In this document: one piece after another, positions 5,619 through 7,169 of the stretch
How positions within the stretch are numbered: position 1 is the first letter of the stretch
Layout: the number at the start of each line of letters is the position of its first letter
From: Thermoproteota archaeon
GTDB lineage: Archaea; Korarchaeota; Korarchaeia; Korarchaeales; Korarchaeaceae
Assembly: GCA_015521385.1 (NCBI GenBank)
Contig: WAOH01000018.1
Location: forward strand, 1 to 7,169
Reading direction: 5' to 3'
DNA: 7,169 nt
Notes under the pieces: model-generated
What the model was told of the DNA's origin: nothing
Seen by the model: only the letters and a program-made list of their open reading frames with translations
Databases searched by the model: none
Made by a program: the position numbers and the translations under genes

Positions 5619-6370
5619 TCCCTATCCCTCAGGACGTACTTGTGGGGCTTGCCGTTACCAACCCTCTCGACGAGACCCTCCCTCTCCAGATCCTTTATGT
5701 ATCTCCTGACCGTGACCTCGGCCAATCCGAGCTCGGAGGCTATGTTTATGGTCCTCATGGGTTCGGTGGCCTTCTCCAAGACTTCGAGTACCTTGTACCT
5801 CCCGGTCGCCTTCGGCAATACCATGTTCTTGAGGGATTCTACTTCCTCCCTGCAGAGATCCTTCTCCGCCTTGGTGAGCGCCAGCAGGTACAGGAGGGTG
5901 GAGAACATGTTTAGGGTCTTCTCTGCAACTCCGTTCCCGGCTGATGGACCTATCGCCTTGGGGGCCCACCTGAGGTAGTCGTTCAGGACCTTGCTCATGG
6001 TGTCTATCAGAGAGGAGAACATGGCTTCCAGCGAGTCGGTGGCAGCCTGCATGAGCAATCTTATCTCGGACTCATCCAACTCCCGGATATCCCCCGCCTT
6101 TATGAGAAATTCGACGTCCTGCTTGAACTGCTCTGCGAATCTGTCCCTGTTTACCCTGAAGTTATCCGTCAGTTTGTCTGTGAGCAGGCTGGGAATGTGG
6201 TTAACAGCCTCTAGGCTCTTCTTGAAGGACGAGATGAGCTCATAGAGAGGTCCCTCATTCAGGGGGAACGTTTTATTCAACCTATCCAGATGGTCGATGA
6301 CTCTGGCCCTCATTTCTGGCGAGAGGTCGTTTAGAAGGTCCTCTATGTCTTTTCGCAAATCCCCGGTCAA
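5576..6370 (-). CDS. Winged-helix DNA-binding protein with unrecognised helical N-terminal region
   Basis: A 264-residue protein. Residues about 190-248 form a winged helix-turn-helix: GRYKVLEVLEKATEP (helix 1), TINIASELGLAEVTVRRYIKDLEREGLV (HTH, 208-234) and a wing ending in GKPHKYVL. This is the arrangement of archaeal ArsR/MarR-like or Lrp-like regulators. The first 185 residues are predicted all-helical, with amphipathic segments (1-35, 65-95, 98-135, 150-183), one cysteine (C173) and no motif I recognise. They may give dimerisation, a coiled coil or ligand binding. The C-terminal tail is very basic (RKKLAERRKKGK). TTG 6370 is chosen because GGGGAT lies about 7 nt upstream; TTG 6358 is an alternative. 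It is the first gene of the unit with the thioredoxin-like, reductase and rhomboid genes and probably regulates it, or itself. Its stop lies inside the next gene. Confidence 0.8.
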   Translation of the reverse strand: MTGDLRKDIEDLLNDLSPEMRARVIDHLDRLNKTFPLNEGPLYELISSFKKSLEAVNHIPSLLTDKLTDNFRVNRDRFAEQFKQDVEFLIKAGDIRELDESEIRLLMQAATDSLEAMFSSLIDTMSKVLNDYLRWAPKAIGPSAGNGVAEKTLNMFSTLLYLLALTKAEKDLCREEVESLKNMVLPKATGRYKVLEVLEKATEPMRTINIASELGLAEVTVRRYIKDLEREGLVERVGNGKPHKYVLRDRDWRKKLAERRKKGK

Positions 6371-6378
6371 TTTAGAAT

Positions 6379-6398
6379 CCCCTCTATCGATACTGGGG
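6379..6398 (-). promoter_or_regulatory. 20-bp dyad, candidate operator
   Basis: CCCC-TC-TATCGATA-CT-GGGG is symmetric at 16 of 20 positions, with a perfect 8-bp core palindrome at 6385-6392. It sits between the candidate TATA box and the TTG start of the winged-helix gene and covers the predicted transcript start near 6381. A dimeric winged-helix protein bound there would block transcription, so autoregulation is plausible. Its outer arm also supplies the GGGGAT ribosome-binding-site-like sequence. Confidence 0.45.
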
Positions 6399-6402
6399 TT
6401 GA

Positions 6403-6410
6403 ACTAAAAA
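6403..6410 (-). promoter_or_regulatory. Candidate TATA box of the winged-helix operon (or T-run terminator of the preceding gene)
   Basis: Minus strand TTTTTAGT, in the AT-rich 55-bp gap after the methyltransferase stop, predicts a start near 6381, about 10 nt before TTG 6370. The T5 run, 16 nt after the methyltransferase stop, could equally act as an archaeal oligo-T terminator; the two roles are compatible. Confidence 0.45.
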
Positions 6411-6425
6411 CCTAATTTTCAAACT

Positions 6426-7169
6426 TCACTCTACATTTAAAGGTCTCACTAAAAAATCCACACGGACCTTGTATACCCTGGGAGCATAGCTGGAGACAAT
6501 GCGGTACCCCACCGAAGTGGCCTCCAGGCCCAAGGCGGAGGCCTCCCTCCTGAACATCTCCTCTGCCTCGGAGAGGGCCTCCTCACCTCCCCAGTAGTAG
6601 AAGTGTATCATCCCCCTTCCCCCTCTGAGGGCCCTTAAGGCGTGACCGATGAACGCGTAAGCCCCCTTCGGCAGGGGCATGACCACCCTATCGAACCTAC
6701 CGTACATGGCTGGCGTGACGTAACCGACGTCCCCCTCTATGGGAAAGACGAGATGCCCGACCCTGTTGAGGAGCACGTTCTCCTGAAAGTACCTCGCGGC
6801 CACCGGGTTCAGCTCCACCCCGACTACCTGCGCCCTCCTGCGCTTGGCGATGGCTATGGCGTAAGGGCCAGCCCCGGCGAACATGACCAGCACTAGCTCC
6901 CCGTCCCCCACACTCTCCGCCACCAGCTGTCTCTCGGTGGACTCCCTCGGTGAGAAGTAGACCCTTCGGGGATCTAGCTTTATTCGGTAACCGTGCTCCT
7001 TGTGGATGACCTCCGTCTCCTCGCTGCCAGCCAAGAGCTTCAGGGGCCTCACCCTGAACTCGCCTTCCCTTGCTCCGGCCTTCAAGAGGACGGATTTAAC
7101 GTGAGGATGCCTCTTCATAACCTCCTCAGCCGCCTCCTCCGGGCTCATGCCCTCGGGTACCTCTATGAT
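6426..7169 (-). CDS. Trm5/TYW2 (Met-10+) family tRNA methyltransferase, 5'-truncated by window edge
   Basis: The C-terminal 247 residues of a SAM-dependent enzyme of the Trm5/TYW2 group. Members methylate N1 of G37 in tRNA or transfer the aminocarboxypropyl group of SAM in wyosine synthesis. Numbering from the first visible codon, the connecting domain runs from IIEVPEG (1-7) through RHPHVKSVL (20-28), LLAGSEETEVIHKEHG (45-60) and LDPRRVYFSPRESTERQ (65-81), all typical. The Rossmann core follows: motif I VLVMFAGAGPY (93-103), acidic E119 in VELNP, D148 in EGDV, and motif IV DRVVMPLPKG (160-169). MPLPK in place of NPP(Y) is seen in archaeal members and argues more for Trm5 than TYW2, but the split is uncertain. 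An internal ATG at 7148 is not the true start, since the frame stays open to the edge and the upstream residues IIEVPEG fit the family. The N-terminal part lies beyond 7169. Confidence 0.88.
   Translation of the reverse strand: MIEVPEGMSPEEAAEEVMKRHPHVKSVLLKAGAREGEFRVRPLKLLAGSEETEVIHKEHGYRIKLDPRRVYFSPRESTERQLVAESVGDGELVLVMFAGAGPYAIAIAKRRRAQVVGVELNPVAARYFQENVLLNRVGHLVFPIEGDVGYVTPAMYGRFDRVVMPLPKGAYAFIGHALRALRGGRGMIHFYYWGGEEALSEAEEMFRREASALGLEATSVGYRIVSSYAPRVYKVRVDFLVRPLNVE

Noticed and set aside
5640..5978. Overlapping plus- and minus-strand frames within the winged-helix gene
   Set aside because: They are low-complexity Gly/Arg/Ser-rich or lack structure, while the chosen frame carries a clear winged-helix domain.
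7146..7148. ATG at 7148 as the true start of the methyltransferase
   Set aside because: The frame is open to the window edge and the seven residues before it (IIEVPEG) match the Trm5-type connecting domain, so the gene starts outside the window.
1..7169. CRISPR array, tRNA/rRNA genes, insertion sequence ends or phage genes
   Set aside because: No regularly spaced direct repeats, tRNA-like cloverleaf sequence, transposase motif or phage structural gene was seen; gaps between genes are under 100 bp.

Overview
The window is a gene-dense stretch of an archaeal chromosome. Several products are archaeal or archaeal-type: archaemetzincin, a Trm5/TYW2-type tRNA methyltransferase, a stand-alone DUF123 protein, a geranylgeranyl-reductase-family flavoprotein and an archaeal circularly permuted GTPase. 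Promoters look like TATA boxes about 26 bp before the predicted transcript start, one gene looks leaderless, and Arg is written mostly AGG. The DNA is moderately GC-rich by eye. Together this suggests a thermophilic archaeon, possibly of the TACK group (Korarchaeota-like), but the lineage is a weak inference.

Layout. At the left edge, on the minus strand, lies the N-terminal half of a histone-deacetylase-family amidohydrolase (start about 566, running off the window at base 1). It is divergent from a plus-strand YlqF/RbgA-like GTPase (654-1445). The 87-bp gap between them holds one AT-rich element that reads as a TATA box on both strands. The GTPase converges on, and overlaps by 29 bp, the last gene of a long minus-strand series that fills the rest of the window.

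In transcription order (right to left) the minus-strand series is: a Trm5/TYW2-type methyltransferase cut by the right edge; a winged-helix protein with an unrecognised helical N-terminal region; a small thioredoxin-fold protein with a degenerate CxxS active site; a geranylgeranyl-reductase-family flavoprotein; a rhomboid intramembrane protease; an unrecognised 97-residue protein; archaemetzincin; a NagD-type HAD phosphatase; and a DUF123 (GIY-YIG-like) protein. Most junctions are overlaps or gaps under 10 nt. The exceptions are three short gaps that hold candidate promoters: before the winged-helix gene, before the 97-residue gene and before archaemetzincin.

How the genes may work together. 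The winged-helix, thioredoxin-like, reductase and rhomboid genes are tightly coupled and look like one transcript with a membrane or isoprenoid-lipid theme. The promoter of that unit carries a 20-bp dyad, CCCC-N2-TATCGATA-N2-GGGG, between TATA and start, which is a plausible autoregulatory operator for the winged-helix protein. The rest (tRNA modification, ribosome-assembly-type GTPase, metalloprotease, phosphatase) is mostly housekeeping. No rRNA, tRNA, CRISPR array, insertion sequence or phage gene was seen. No gene-free stretch exceeds 100 bp.
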